NCBI GenBank assembly: GCA_050084515.1
Contig: CM114273.1
Coordinates: forward strand, 32,240,001-32,304,000
Reading direction: 5' to 3'
Source: Blasia pusilla
Taxonomy: Eukaryota; Marchantiophyta; Marchantiopsida; Blasiales
DNA length: 64,000 nucleotides
A model generated the notes under the pieces. That model did no database searches. It saw nothing but the letters and a program-made list of their open reading frames with translations, and was not told the origin of the DNA. The position numbers and the translations under genes were made by a program. The first letter of the stretch is position 1. Every line of letters begins with the position of its first letter. Positions 12,420-24,210 of the stretch are shown piece by piece.

Positions 12420-13556
12420 TTGTTACCTTATCTAGGGGATCCCCAAGAAGCTTATGGGATTCTCTCCCAATATTTTCTACGACATCTTTCCTACCTTCTT
12501 TGCAATTGTCCTCCCACTTCAAGGTTCTTACATCGGTTGGCCTCTTTTGACGCTTCTATCTTGGGAACTTTTGGTCAACTTCTTGGCCCAAATACATTTG
12601 AGGGAGAGGATGGTGTCTTGGCTTCACGAAAAGCTAACTTGCCTATTTATTTTGGAGGGGTGGGGCTTTCCTCCATAGTCGAATCTGCTCCAACAACTTT
12701 TTTGGGAAGTTGGGCATTGATAGCACCGATTATGGCTTCAAGGTTTCTCCAAGGAGATACATCTATCTTGATGGATCATGTCACCCACATAGAGGAGGGG
12801 AACATGTTATTTCAACAACTAAGATTTGCCCGAGCTCTTCTTCCTCTTGCTACACAAGCAATTCTACCCTCTTTCCATCAATTGATTACACAAGGACTTG
12901 ATCGATTTCAAGAGCACATCTCCCAAAATTTGCACCAAATCAACTTTTCCAGCATTCTCTCTGAGATATCCTTTGACGCTCATCGAGATCGTATGCGTTC
13001 ATGTGCGGGTTCAAGAGCAGGGGCGTGGCTTACTACAAATCATCTTATTCTTCCATTTCATCTTTCTCAAAGTATATTCTCGACAACTTTGCGGTTACGC
13101 CTTGGACTTCCGCATCCTTCTCTCTCAGGTGTGCCAAATTGTGTATGTAGGGATCCCATTGATGCAAAGGGTATTCATATTCTCCAATGTGCACATGATG
13201 GACAAGGAATGGCTACACATGATGTCATTAGAGTGGCGGTAACATTAGTGGCTCGTACTGCAAGGTACACCGTTGGGCAAGAGGAGCTTCATGTCCAACC
13301 TTCAACCACACAAGCAACCTCTCGTTGGAGAGTTAATCTTGTTATGTCTCGAGATGGATTCCAGACACTAGGTGATGTGATGGTTTCTGATTCAAGACGT
13401 TCTGACTTGGTGTGTCGAGCCGCACATACCAAAGGTTCGACGGCCAAAGCAGCAGCAAGAATCAAAGAGTTAATTGAGTTAAGTTGTGAGACATGTGAGT
13501 GCTGGATTTATTCCTTTTGCATTGCAAGTATTCAGTCATTTACATGTATCTTTTGA
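12420..13556 (+). pseudogene. LINE (non-LTR retrotransposon) ORF2, C-terminal part only
   Basis: Open for 378 codons. The C-terminal half has the layout of plant LINE-type reverse transcriptases after the catalytic domain: SRAGAWL, then RLRLGLPHP, then a zinc-ribbon-like cluster CVCRDPIDAKGIHILQC followed by HD and a GxEE-type motif, then the terminal SDSRRSDLVC / KGSTAKAAARIKE region. No reverse transcriptase catalytic box or endonuclease precedes it, so the copy is 5' truncated, as is usual for LINEs. The first ATG (12420) is probably internal to the original ORF. The open frame ends 30 bases before the terminal repeat at 13587. The call rests on motif layout, not on a search. Confidence 0.55.
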
Positions 13557-13586
13557 TACTTTCCTTAAAACATGTGCTTACCACTC

Positions 13587-14069
13587 AGTCACATCTTATT
13601 TTGACGTAGGTAGAGTTCTATCGGGTTGACGACATAGAGAGTCAGCGGGCTGTTTGGGTGTAACTTCGTCCCGGGATGTCGGATAAGGTTGGCGACACGT
13701 CTGTTGTGTCGGGAACGTCGTTTATGGCAACTCTCCTATTTTTGTTTTAGTCCATCAGGTGACCCGTTGACCAACTTAACGGTCACCTCTCAACATGTGC
13801 ACGGAGGTCATCATTGGTAGGGCTATTTTTGGGGGAAGAGCTTTCTGGCTCTTCCAAAGGATATAAGAATGAGAGATGGCTTTCTGAAGCCATCTTTCTC
13901 ATGTTGAGCCTTAGGAACAACTCTCTTGCATAGACGTGTGTGGGTGTGTAGGAGTTAGGGTGCTAGCATCCGAATTCCCTCATGGCAGAGGGTGGATGTG
14001 GTTTGATATGATGTAGATTCATGAGTGGAGTTTAAGGCAGAGTGAGCCATTTTTACTACTCTTGATTTT
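13587..14069 (+). repeat. Terminal repeat part A of the gypsy family (copy A3)
   Basis: Aligns end to end with 30025-30494 and 38791-39265, starting at AGTCACATCT (TGTCACATCT in the others) and ending in the CTACTCTTGATTTT run. It keeps a TATA-like GATATAAGA near 13859-13867 and the downstream hairpin with arms GATGGCTTT / AAGCCATC. It is followed by the same leader start (ACATGAGAAAGATG) as the copy at 30025, not by part B. Confidence 0.75.
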
Positions 14070-16690
14070 ACATGAGAAAGATGCGAGGGGGCAAGGAATT
14101 TGTTGTTTGTAGATAGGCAAGCAAGTTGCCTTGGTGGGGAGCTCGTGGAGACGGTGGTTGACGTTTTTTTGGTCGTTTTTAGGTTTGAGAGGCCGTGCGC
14201 GGAAGCGTTGCTCATTTTCTCCTAATTTTCGCTGGCAACAGACTAGGGTAGAGCAAAAGCACAATGATGGATAGGAGTGCTCGGGTGTAGCACTTTAGCA
14301 CAGTAGCGTTGAGAGAATGATTCGGTCAGAAAATGGGAAGGGGAGTATTTTTTTGCAAGACACCATAGGCGTCGTGAGGGCGGCCAGACTAGGTCGTAGC
14401 CGCCTAGGCCAAGATTAGGGCGTGGCACTTTTAGGTCTGGCTGGAGTCGCAAAAAAGTCGCGGGCCGCGGGTTGAGGTCAGGGAGGAGGAAAGTGTGAAC
14501 CGAGTAGAGGAGCCGCGCAAGCTCAGGTGATAGTCGGAAGTTCGGGCCAAGGTCTAAGGTGGGTTGAGAGAGAGGGACGGTTGGGGCCGCACATAGGGCA
14601 CCGTGCCCTAGGACGTGGGAAGGAAGGAGTGGGTTGGAAGGAAGGGACGCGGGCTCATAGGGAGTCACGCAGGTGGCATGGCTAGGACCGGGGACGGGAG
14701 CAGGAGGGTAAGGGCCGCGGAGGTCCAAGACATGAGGAGTTCATGTTAGAGCCATTAAGTCTCGAAGGAGGCAGGAGTCAAGGAGGAGTACCAACTACCA
14801 AGGTACTTGAGGGCAGGAATGGGAGTACATAGGGCGCCATGCCAGTACGAGGGCCGAGTTGAGAGGGTACAGGGATTGGGGTCTGACTGAAACCAGGGCC
14901 GGAGGTGTTGCTGGGTCGGACGGAGGCTGAAGAGTTTGGAGGAAGGGGCTCCGAGCGTGCGGGAAGTGTGAGGGATGGAAGGCTGGTCGCATAGGGTTAG
15001 GTGCCCTGAACGGGGGTCACGCCGGCTCAAGGCCTAAGGGCATAAGGGTCCGGACCCCAGCAACCCCCTCGGTGTTTAAGCCCCTCGGTGTTTAAGCCCC
15101 TTGATTGGTGACCCTCAAGTCGCCTTCGGCATTCTCTCTTCTTGTTTTGGTTACTCTCACTAGCCTCACTGGGACATCTAGGATCCTTTGATAGAAGCTC
15201 ATGGTGTTTGGGGATCTTCTAGGCCTGAGAGCCTCTTGGCCGATTTCTTTTGGTGGAGTAGAGTTAGTGGGGCCCCGCTTTTTTAGGGAGTTGGGGTGGC
15301 ACCCCTCCTTTGCTCCCGATTTTTGGTTAGAGGTCACTCACGGGGTTGGCCTTCACTCACGGCTTGTAGAGATTCCCTCGAGTTGAGGCCAGAGCCGTTC
15401 TCCCACTTTCTCCTCCTTAGTTACCTAGGTCACCTGGGCTCCAATCTTCCTTGAGCCCACGGAATATCCCCATGGAACTTGCTCGGAAGGGGGGGGCTCA
15501 TGGGTCGGCAGAGGTCGAGGTAACGTGGTATGGTTGGATTGGACGGCCTGGATCCACTTGGTGTGCAGGCTGGTCGCTTGGGGTGAGAGATAGGTTGCAA
15601 AGGGATATCACGAGAGGGCCACGAGGCACTAACGGGATTCCTCATTCGTGCCGATCTCTACATGCAAGGGCAGGTGGTGGTCCGCAATCCCACGCGGGAG
15701 GTTGAGCCCAAGTGGGAACGGCCCGACTCAAAGAAGTGGCCATAGAGATAGGGCTGAAATGGGTTGTGGTGGTGGGAGTCACTGTGCCAATGGGATTTTG
15801 GTAGAGGCCCACTTTAGTAGTCGAAGCTCTCTTGTTGCTCAGGGGGAAGGGTCCAGTTTTGACTCTTTGAGTCCCCTCTTTGTACTTCCGATGGGAGCTT
15901 TTATCGAAGGCATCTTTGCCTCAAAGGTGCATAGGGTCATGGGGGCCGCGACCCCCAGATTTGTATGTAGCTACGAAGGCTGACAGGGTCGAGAGTTTGG
16001 GAGGAGTTGCGGAGGGTGCACGGGAATGTGAAGGCCTGAGTACAGAGGAGTAGCCGCGGGGGAACGTGGTGAAATCGGCAGGGTACTAGGTAACGTGGTA
16101 GGATCGGACGGAGTAAAGTGGTTACACAGTAGGGCCACGCGAACGTGGTTGGCAAGGCGCATGTGGTCCGGTGCAGACGTGGTTGGGGAACGGGCCGACA
16201 TGGTAGAGCAAGGGGTTGGTATGTGGTTGGAGTCACTATGTGGTAGAGGCTTTGCCGGCTTTCAGAATTTCCATTTTGTGGGAGTTTTCGTGACTTGGAG
16301 TGGTTGAGCACTGCTTAGGAGTGGCGGAGAGATTTCCGGGAGTTGATTTTTTTTGAGCCTGGCTTGATTTGCGAGGGTTGTGATGGAGATACACGTGTCG
16401 ATGCCGACGAGTAGTCTGCATCCATTGATGGGAGGTTTGACGTGTGTCAAGGAGAGTGTCGTGTTGTGGAGGTTGCCATACCACATGGAGGAGTGAGTGT
16501 TGACGGTGTAGTAGGTTGGAGGGCGTGATCAAGTTACCCATTCGAGTCCCTTCTCCTGCACTTATCTTGTATGATTGAGAGTGTTGGGTATCAGGTAGTT
16601 GTTGGGGCTAGATGGTTGTAGTGATGGTGATGAGTGTAGTCTCCATGCATGTGTAGCATGTCTGTGGATATACGGGGGGGCACTGGTATT
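14070..16690 (+). mobile_element. Gypsy-family leader, with a GC-rich insertion or expansion, no coding part
   Basis: 14070-14265 matches 30495-30690 and 16555-16680 matches 31025-31150, so both ends belong to the untranslated leader of the gypsy element. The roughly 2.3 kb between them is GC-rich and absent from the 30 kb copy. Part of it (15857-15925) recurs at 43449-43520. Many overlapping open frames occur here because of base composition, and none has a recognisable domain. No gag or pol follows. Confidence 0.6.
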
Positions 16691-17490
16691 CTGGCAGGAG
16701 AGAGTAAGAGAGGAGAGGAAGAGAAGAAGAGAGGAGAGTCTCTCTTCAAGAAAAAGGGCAGAATCCGCCTCCTCTTTTCAAAACTTTTTGACATTTTTGA
16801 AAATTTTGTTTGCTTTCAAATTCATGAAATCTTTAGAAGAGAGTAGCAAGTGCACCACATTCGGGCCTAAAGTAACCTTCTTTTTCCAGGCTTGGAAAAA
16901 CAAGTAGACATCATAAGACCACTACAAACATTCTTCCATCATCCTCCATGTGAGCCCAATTTTCTTCACATTGCCTGTCTAAGCCAGCTCTATAGTAAGC
17001 GGGTGAGGGGTATTATTGTTGGAGGACCATTGGCAGATAATTTGACCAGAAGTAGCAATTTCATCTCAATGAAAGGTTCAAATAAAGACTCTAACTATGG
17101 TCTCAATAGACTCCTATGCCCTTCAAGGTTTAACTTTTCTGAAGATGTGATTGACATTATGGATTGTTGACTCTTCTTGCAAAAGGTATTAAATATCCCA
17201 TCTCATCAATACTCATCCTTGAGGGGGTTTTCCACTACAGAAAAAATCACTCATCATTGATGGTAGTCAAAGACTTTCATGACAGCATTGGATGATGTTG
17301 GCTCATGAATGGATGCATAAAGTATACCATGGAGTGCTATGCGTTTGACAACTTGGTTTCACCATTCTCTCAACCACTGAGAAATTTATGCATCAAGAAG
17401 AAATGTGATAAGACTGAGAGGAAAATTGAACCAAAAGGTTGATAGCTGTCAAGAGTAAAGAGGAACTGATGCACCCATGTCCCTTCATTC
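16691..17490. other. Unassigned DNA left of the palindrome-bearing transposon
   Basis: Starts purine-rich (GAGAG words), then mixed. One open frame at 16892-17170 (92 codons, preceded by a CAG that could be a splice acceptor) looks protein-like but is not recognised. The left end of the transposon should lie in or near this stretch. I could not find its terminal inverted repeat by eye. Confidence 0.3.
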
Positions 17491-17497
17491 AGGCCCT

Positions 17498-17940
17498 AAA
17501 TGTCGGAATCCGATAGGTTGCATCCCTTCCAACCCGTCGGAATCCGACAGGTTGCAACTCTTGCAACCCATCGAAATCCGATGGGTTGCATTCCTTGCAA
17601 GCAAGCACGCCACAACAAAAGAAGGATCTTGAGAAGTGATTCCATTCCACCCTGCAACCCATGAGAATCCGACTGGTTGGGAATTGATATGAGAATCCGA
17701 CATGTAGTAGGAATCCAACACGTCTCTAAAATACAGTGTTAGAGAAGAATGGTGTGACGATAATGGGTGAATGAGGCAAAAGTGAAGAAGCCTGCCAAAA
17801 TGCCTGAAAAAATGGACTAACAAGAAAAGAGTGGGATCACTCAAGCAACCAACCTGTCGGAATCCGACAAGTCGCTTGCAAGCGGTTTAAAATATTGTGA
17901 CAAGTTGCAACCCGTTGGAATTTGACTTGTTGCAAAATAA
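17498..17940. repeat. Palindrome cluster 1 (3' flank of the ParB/MTase gene)
   Basis: About six copies of the family palindrome (arm GCAACCCGTCGGA, one free base, then the arm's reverse complement), for example 17529-17555 and 17562-17588. Others are degraded. The cluster lies beyond the stop codon of the minus gene, so it is in its 3' flank. Confidence 0.8.
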
Positions 17941-18984
17941 GTCAGACCAACACAATCGACAAGAACAAAAAACAATTCAGCAGAAGTTTACAAAAACCAT
18001 CATGGTTCAAAAGCTTCGTGTCCTTTATTACATCCGAGGGAAGCTCAGAAATATACATTTGATCGAGTCTATGATTTCTTCAGCCTCGTCATCTACAAAT
18101 TTACTCCTAACTCTCCTAGGTTCTTGTACAAAATGAATGTCTTGGGATACAAGTGGCTCCTCTAGCCGATTGTAGATGGGGATAAATTTTTTTGGGGAAT
18201 TCCAGAGCCTTGGCCTTCCCTAGTTACACCATAACGGTCCCATGTAACATGATTTGAGTCCCAATGCCTTCCTCGGCAATAAATCTTGTATGTTCTGCAA
18301 GGTGACACCCATCCAGTATCAATATGTGCTCCGTCCTTGGAAAGCACTAAATCCCTACGCCAAAACGATTCAATCAAGTTGGGTCTAATAAATCTTTGAA
18401 CTCACTCGTCATTGTCCGATAGCTCTTCCAGAATTACTATCGGCTTTGCCCTCCCGATCTTAGGAATAGTAGGAAGTGACGATGGTGTCACTATCAATGG
18501 TGGTTTTGGAACCGGAGCTGTTGGCTTTGAAGAAGAGTTGTATATTCCCACTAGCCTCTCATAATCCGCCTTTGCCTCTTTGCAAAGGTCAAAAAGTTCC
18601 GGCCTTCCCTCAAGGCAGAGAATGTTCCTGCCAATGTGCCAGGCGCCTCTGATACTCGCCCCTGATAGGCCCACTAAGTCAAAGACCAAGTCACCCGGCC
18701 TCGAACAGAGCTCGATGAGCGTTTGCATCAAGGCAGGTGACTTTTCTCTTCCTCCAAGTAAGGGGGTCCCGTCTTGCATGTAAATTCCCGGGGCGGAATT
18801 GTAGAGACTATCTAAGTTGTACCCATCAGAGCATGGATCCATGGATCCGGGATCTGGAACACCTAGAAGTTGTGCTTGGGCCTTACAAAGTAGTAGACAA
18901 ATGAGTGGTCCATATATAAACAAGCAGGTAAAGAATAATGTCAGCAAAAAAAAAGCTAGTAGACCGCTGGTCTACTCTCCATAA

Positions 18985-19505
18985 ACTGACACAATGTGCA
19001 AACCGTCGGGATCCGACGGGTTGCTTTTCAACCCGTCATACTAGTCCATAGTAATTACCAACTCGTCCAAACTTGGCCTATAGGCCTAACAGAACAGTGA
19101 CCTGTCAGAGTCTGACGGGTTGTCTTACAACTCTAAGACCCCTTTTTGGCCATGAGCAACCCGTCGGAAGCCGACAGGTTGCTCATCTTGCTGGACAGAA
19201 GCTCCACCGTTTCGAGTGTGATGGTTGGCTTACAACTGAATACAATTGTTCACAGTTGAGAAGTTCCTAATATAAGAGCAACCCGTCACTTTCAGACGGG
19301 TTGCATCACTCGAGAAACATGGGGAAAAGCAGTGCTACTTGCAACCCGTCAGGTTCCGACGGGTTGCAATCACTGGAGACATGTTGGTGAATTTGCAACC
19401 CGTCGCTTTTAGACGGATTGCAACACCGCAGACACAAGCTATTGGGATTCGACAGGTTGCATGCAGAGATGCAACCCGTTGGAGCCCAACGAGTTGAATT
19501 TCTGT
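18985..19505. repeat. Palindrome cluster 2 (inside intron 3 of the ParB/MTase gene)
   Basis: About eight copies between the donor GTAAGT at 19536 and the exon that starts near 18893, for example near 18990, 19100, 19156, 19276, 19340, 19395 and 19470. Arms vary more than in cluster 3, but AACCCGTC and GACGGGTT keep recurring. Confidence 0.85.
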
Positions 19506-21604
19506 TAAACTCAATTCGTTGAATAAGAGGACTTACCCGGACTTGAGTCATCGCCGATCGGAGTGGATACTCGTTTTTAATTATCCATGATTGCGCCGTC
19601 CTCCACTTCAGCGACCTCTTCACGCACTGAAGGTTGAAAAGCTTGTCTTTGCTCCCTCCATTGAGGACCAAGAAACAACCCCTGTCACTCAGATACGCGT
19701 CGGAAAAAGAAAACAACAGCGCGATCTAGTCGTACGGAAGCGGGACATTCCAATCTGGGACAGTGTCAGACGGATTTTTGTCCCACAAGTGAAACCCAGA
19801 AGGCAAATCTGCAATGAGGAGATCCGCTGCCACCTCCTCAACCACCCCATGCACCGTCTAGGGGGCGTGCCTATTTTGAAGGAGTTTTCGTCCCAGCACG
19901 GTCAATTTATCGATGGCAGGTGTCGACTCCTGAGAACTAAAACTCTGCAGCTCATCGACAAGATGAGTCAAGTGAACAAGGAAATTTTTCCTGGTGGTTG
20001 TTTCCCTATGCCTCCCCAAGGATGATGGAGTGTATTCCACATCCTTATCTCCTCCCTCGGACGAACAAGGCGCCTCACGCTTTCGCTTATCCTGAGTCTA
20101 CTGTCGGATTGTGGGAGTCTCTATTACCTCAGACTCCACAAGAGTTTTCTTGGATGAGCACCTGGTCCGGCCCTCTCGGCCCTCTCGCCCGGACGATTCC
20201 GCCTCTCGCCTTCAGGACTCAACCTCTTTTCTGGAAGACTCCGCCTCGGAATTCCTCGGAATTCCTCGATCCCCTCGCCTTCCTCAAACCCGTTGTGGAT
20301 TTGTCTTTGGCAGTGACGACCTTGCCCCCCAACTCCGCTGTCTCAAGGGCTTGCTCCTCCGCATCTCCTTCGAAAAAATTGTTAGGTTGCACAAAGTTCG
20401 GAGTGTCATACACCACGCGCAAATTTTTTCAGTAATGTCCTCTGGGTCGTTGAAGTCCAACCAGATTGGACAATTGTTAACCTCCCAGTCGGACATGCCC
20501 TGTCCCATCTCCATGTCGTACATGGAGAATGTATCTCCATCAGGCGGAGAAGCCCACAATTCGCAAGCTTCCGGGAATTTTTTCCAGGTACCTGCATTCT
20601 TACAATTGATGAGGTACCCGTACACCATCCACTGGGCAGCTCTTTGTCGAGATGACTCGGCCGCGTGGTCCTGAAGATCCCACTTCTTCTTTGCAAAATC
20701 CTGTGTTTTGGCGTCTATTTCCTCATCCATGTCTGCTGAGGGGAGGATGTGATTCTTGAACATCATCATGAATCTTGGGTTTTTCGTGGGCTTATCTCTG
20801 ATGTCATCAAGCCATAGTTCAAAATCTTCTGCAGCCTCTAGGTTTGCTTCCTCTGGAACTGGCTCAATCTTCTTCAGCTCCGCTTGAAGACCCACGAGCA
20901 TGGACTTCCCGAGAAGGCGCAACGCGTCCCAGAATGACCATTGTCGTAGCCAATGGGACATCACTGGATCGAAAATGCCTGGAGGGTGGTGTGCCGCCAA
21001 CTTTTGGGTCTCAGTGCCCTCGAGACTGATTTTCATTAGTCGGATTCGCCTAAACTTGGATATCCCAGACAGAGCAAATCTGTGCATGCGGTCCAAAGAC
21101 ACTTTCTCGCCGATCCGACCCATGTGAATCTTCGTCTCTCTTCCGCTGGCGCTTGATTATCGCCTTGAGCTCCTTGTAAAACTCCGGGCCAAGTTCGGGG
21201 TTGAGAATCGCAATGTATCGCTGCATCTTGCTTGTAGTGTACTTTGTAGCTGCAGATATGGCACCCTGAATAAACTTTGCACATTCCGACGCAGACACGT
21301 TCTCCCTTTGCTCCTGTTCCAACGAAGCACTCTTCTTCGCGGCCTGGATCTTGGACCAACATAGGATTGTGACGGCTGCATCTTGGGAAATGAAGGTATT
21401 TGCCCAAGTCTTATTTTTTATTTGAGCTCCCTTCGCGAGCATCTCATTTACCAGACCGTCGCCCAGTAATTCCTTGTACTATGTCGGGTGTGTCGTAAGC
21501 ACCTTCTTCACCCTGTCGCAATCCTGGATCCAGTGGTGGGTGACGTTCCCCTTGAATACAATCCTGCACATCCAAACACAAGGTAAGAATATTGTAAGCT
21601 ATCG

Positions 21605-22375
21605 GATTCTTGCAACCCGTCGGACTCCGACGGGTCGCAAATCTGTTAACCGATGGGGGTCGAAATGGTAGCACAGAGATAAATGTTGCAACCCGTCGGA
21701 GTCCGACGGGTCGCAACACGTATCTTTGTGTTACAATTATTGCAACACTCTTGAAATTTTTAAAGAGAATTGCAACCCATGGGAGTCCGATGGGTCGTAC
21801 TCTCTTTTCGTGACTTTCTGGTCCAACCGATTTAGTCTTTGGTTACAACCCGTCGGACTCCGACGGGTTGTAGAATGACTTCAATTCGCAAACAGGATTC
21901 CGGAAAAAAACTGCACATATCAACTCGTCGGAGTCTGACGGGTTGCGAAATGCCTTGTAAAGTTGGAATTGGACGCCTAAAAGCAAGCTCTCGTACTCCG
22001 ACCACCTACCCTTGGGGGGGAATGCAACCCGTCGCAGTCCAACGAGTTGCTTTCGTCCAAAAGTATCCAAAAATTACTGGACAGTCCAACAACTCGTCGG
22101 ACTCTGATGATTTGTTACCTCTCGTTTTGCAACTGGTCGGAGTCCAACGGATTGCAGAACAAATAAATCATGCAGTCATTTTTCCACCCGTCGATGTTCG
22201 ACTGGTTTGAGTATCCCGGATTAATCTGGTGTGCTTGGCCACCAGGCAACCCGTCGGACTCCGACGGTTTGCTTGACTATGATATTGACCACAAACAGGA
22301 TGGTGGCAAGAGACTCAAATCATTCCTGCCCATCTTTAAGCTTTCCAATTATTCAACTCGTCTGACTCTGATGGG
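21605..22375. repeat. Palindrome cluster 3 (inside intron 2 of the ParB/MTase gene)
   Basis: About eleven copies, including the cleanest of the family: 21845-21871 is a perfect 27-bp inverted repeat with one free central base, and 21612-21638 and 21688-21714 have a single mismatch. Spacing between copies is irregular (about 40-90 bases). The flanking exons (22411-22883 and 19537-21563) contain none. Confidence 0.9.
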
Positions 22376-23841
22376 TTGAAGCAATCAAACTCAAGGAAGA
22401 GGAAACTTACGTATTCATCGCATGCATTGCCATTTCCACCATTGCCATGTGATGAGGAAATGGATGGAGAACGACTGCCTTCACAGAAAAATGCGCCTCC
22501 AATGAATTTGGGCGCTCCTCTGCAAACTGCATCCACGCCATGTACCTGTGGTTTCCATACCAGATGAAGAAGTAAAGGTTCCGCATCCAACTAAATTTGG
22601 TTCATTCAATCGCTCTTCTGAACTCCTGATCTCTCATCCTCCAGAAAGTATCCAACGCCTCTAAGTCCTCTTCCCTCACCAACGCTTGGGTTCCATGTTC
22701 ATCGTTAGGCTGAACATAGAACAGAGGGAAGTTGTTGACGTAGGATGCTGTCGCTACCGACTGTTTGAGCTTTGAAATGTCCTCCTCCGACGGAATTTTT
22801 CGGACGTACTCCATTGTTCGCAATCGACAGACTGGAATTCTCAAGGCGTTCTGGACCTCTATCAGTGCCATCTGCTTAACAATCTGCCACAATGGGGACC
22901 AAGTCAATAAAATACAATGTTTTTCCAATGAATTGCATAATGAGCCTTCACATAACTCAAATGTTTCTTACCCGCTCAAAGATTGGGTCGGTGTCCAGGC
23001 CTGCTAGCTTCTCTGGGACAGTAGCTGGCAAGTCCACGGGAAACTCATCGATCCGATAAAGGTTGATTTCTTCCACAGGGCTCAAAGACGACGAAGACTC
23101 TTCTCCTGCTTCTTCAAAGATGTCCACCATCTCCACACTTGCTGTCCTCATGGCCTCATCGTCCGTCACTTGGACTTTGGCCATTTCCTCAGCCGATTTT
23201 AGATTCATGGTGTCCCCAAACCTCATCGGAGACATTTCCTGCACCTCAACACTCTTTGTTGGACGGGAAGGGCTTTCTTCAATGGCGATTTCTTTTTCCC
23301 TTCAAACTTTTGCCAATTCTGCTCTCCTCACAGAGGCGTCAAGACGCTTCTTCTCGCGTTTCTTGTCCGCGACTCTTTTCTTGAAGGCCTTCGATGCCGC
23401 AGCCACGGCGTTTTGCTTAGCGAGCTCCTCCAGAACACGTTTTGCTAGAACCTCCTGCTTGTGCATATGTGCTTCCCTTTCCCGCTCCTCTATTTCTTGA
23501 CACCAAGAGTCTTGATGGACTTGGGAGTGATGCTCCCTACCTTGGTTGCTTGTGTTATCTTTCTCGTCATAGTGCACGTTGGGTCAGTTCTTCTTCCTCG
23601 ACAGTCTAATCTGCTCCTGTGCATGATAGATCCCTCGAAGCGTTTCGTGATGAAGCGCCGTGACCCTCCAACGGATGGGCTTGCCAAAATCAAACCCTGG
23701 AAGCGTCAGGTGCTGGATCGTCGTAACCTTCCAGAAAAGTGGTGATGTAACCGAGTTTGGCAGCGGAAAGGTAACGTCAGCTACTGCGAGGAAGAGCACA
23801 TGAAATCGCGCAATGAAAAGCGGAAATGATCGAAACCTCAG

Positions 23842-23850
23842 CCTTTTATA
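23842..23850 (-). promoter_or_regulatory. Candidate TATA box of the ParB/MTase gene
   Basis: TATAAAAGG on the minus strand, 43-51 bases upstream of the ATG at 23799. It points away from the transposase gene and forms one half of a divergent promoter spacer. Confidence 0.55.
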
Positions 23851-23937
23851 CTTTTCGAGCCGTTGAGCTGACTGTTGGGTCGTTGGGTCGTACCGACGGC
23901 GATGTGTCGGCTGTTATGGAACTTTGCATGTGGGAAC

Positions 23938-24105
23938 TCGGGCAACCCGTCGATCTCCAAAGGGTTGCACGCTTCCCTCGTCTTGGGGATGTAGGGCGAG
24001 TTACCGAGGTAACCTGTCCGAGAGCGACGGGTTGCACGCATCCCTCGTCCTCGGGTAACAAGGCGAGGTACCCAGGAAACCCGTCGGACTCCGAAAGGTT
24101 GCAAC
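23938..24105. repeat. Palindrome cluster 4 (divergent promoter spacer)
   Basis: Three degraded copies near 23941, 24010 and 24078. They lie between the two opposed TATA boxes at 23842 and 24201, where a DNA-binding protein could affect both genes. Confidence 0.75.
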
Positions 24106-24200
24106 AGGATTGAATCCATTCCATTGTGTCAGACAATCTCACCTACCAAACAACATCTTGTTAATCGAATTCTGTCAGGAGAATAACGGTCACTATTCAC

Positions 24201-24210
24201 TATAAATTAA
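24201..24210 (+). promoter_or_regulatory. Candidate TATA box of the transposase gene
   Basis: TATAAATTAA lies 67-76 bases upstream of the ATG at 24277. A CATTCT/TATTCT pyrimidine-rich repeat (24211-24254) follows and would form most of the 5' UTR. Confidence 0.5.

Larger units (their letters stand above)
18402..23799 (-). pseudogene. ParB/Srx-like plus N4/N6 DNA-methyltransferase-like protein of a transposon, decayed
   Basis: Four exons on the minus strand: 23799-22972, 22883-22411, 21563-19537 and about 18893-18402, with GT-AG introns whose phases agree. Exon 1 encodes a lysine/glutamate-rich likely coiled coil, then an acidic linker. Exon 2 has a ParB/Srx-like pattern: EYVRKIPSEEDISKLKQSVA, then WYGNHRYMAWMQ. 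Exon 3 ends in a methyltransferase-like part with DLLIADLPSG where DPPY would stand. Exon 4 has EKSPALMQTLIELC, then GDLVFDLVGLSGAS, then HIGRNILCLEG, the order of a beta-class N4/N6 enzyme. In-frame stops: TGA at 23584, 23302 and 22602; TAG at 21479, 20098, 19858 and 19726 (leftmost base given). The frame changes near 21120 and 20418. A role in binding or modifying the element's own palindromes is a guess. The altered catalytic motif may mean loss of activity. Confidence 0.55.

Noticed and set aside
14243-16541. Many overlapping open frames in the GC-rich stretch
   Set aside because: They occur on both strands and in several frames at once, with no domain, as expected from low stop-codon density in GC-rich DNA.
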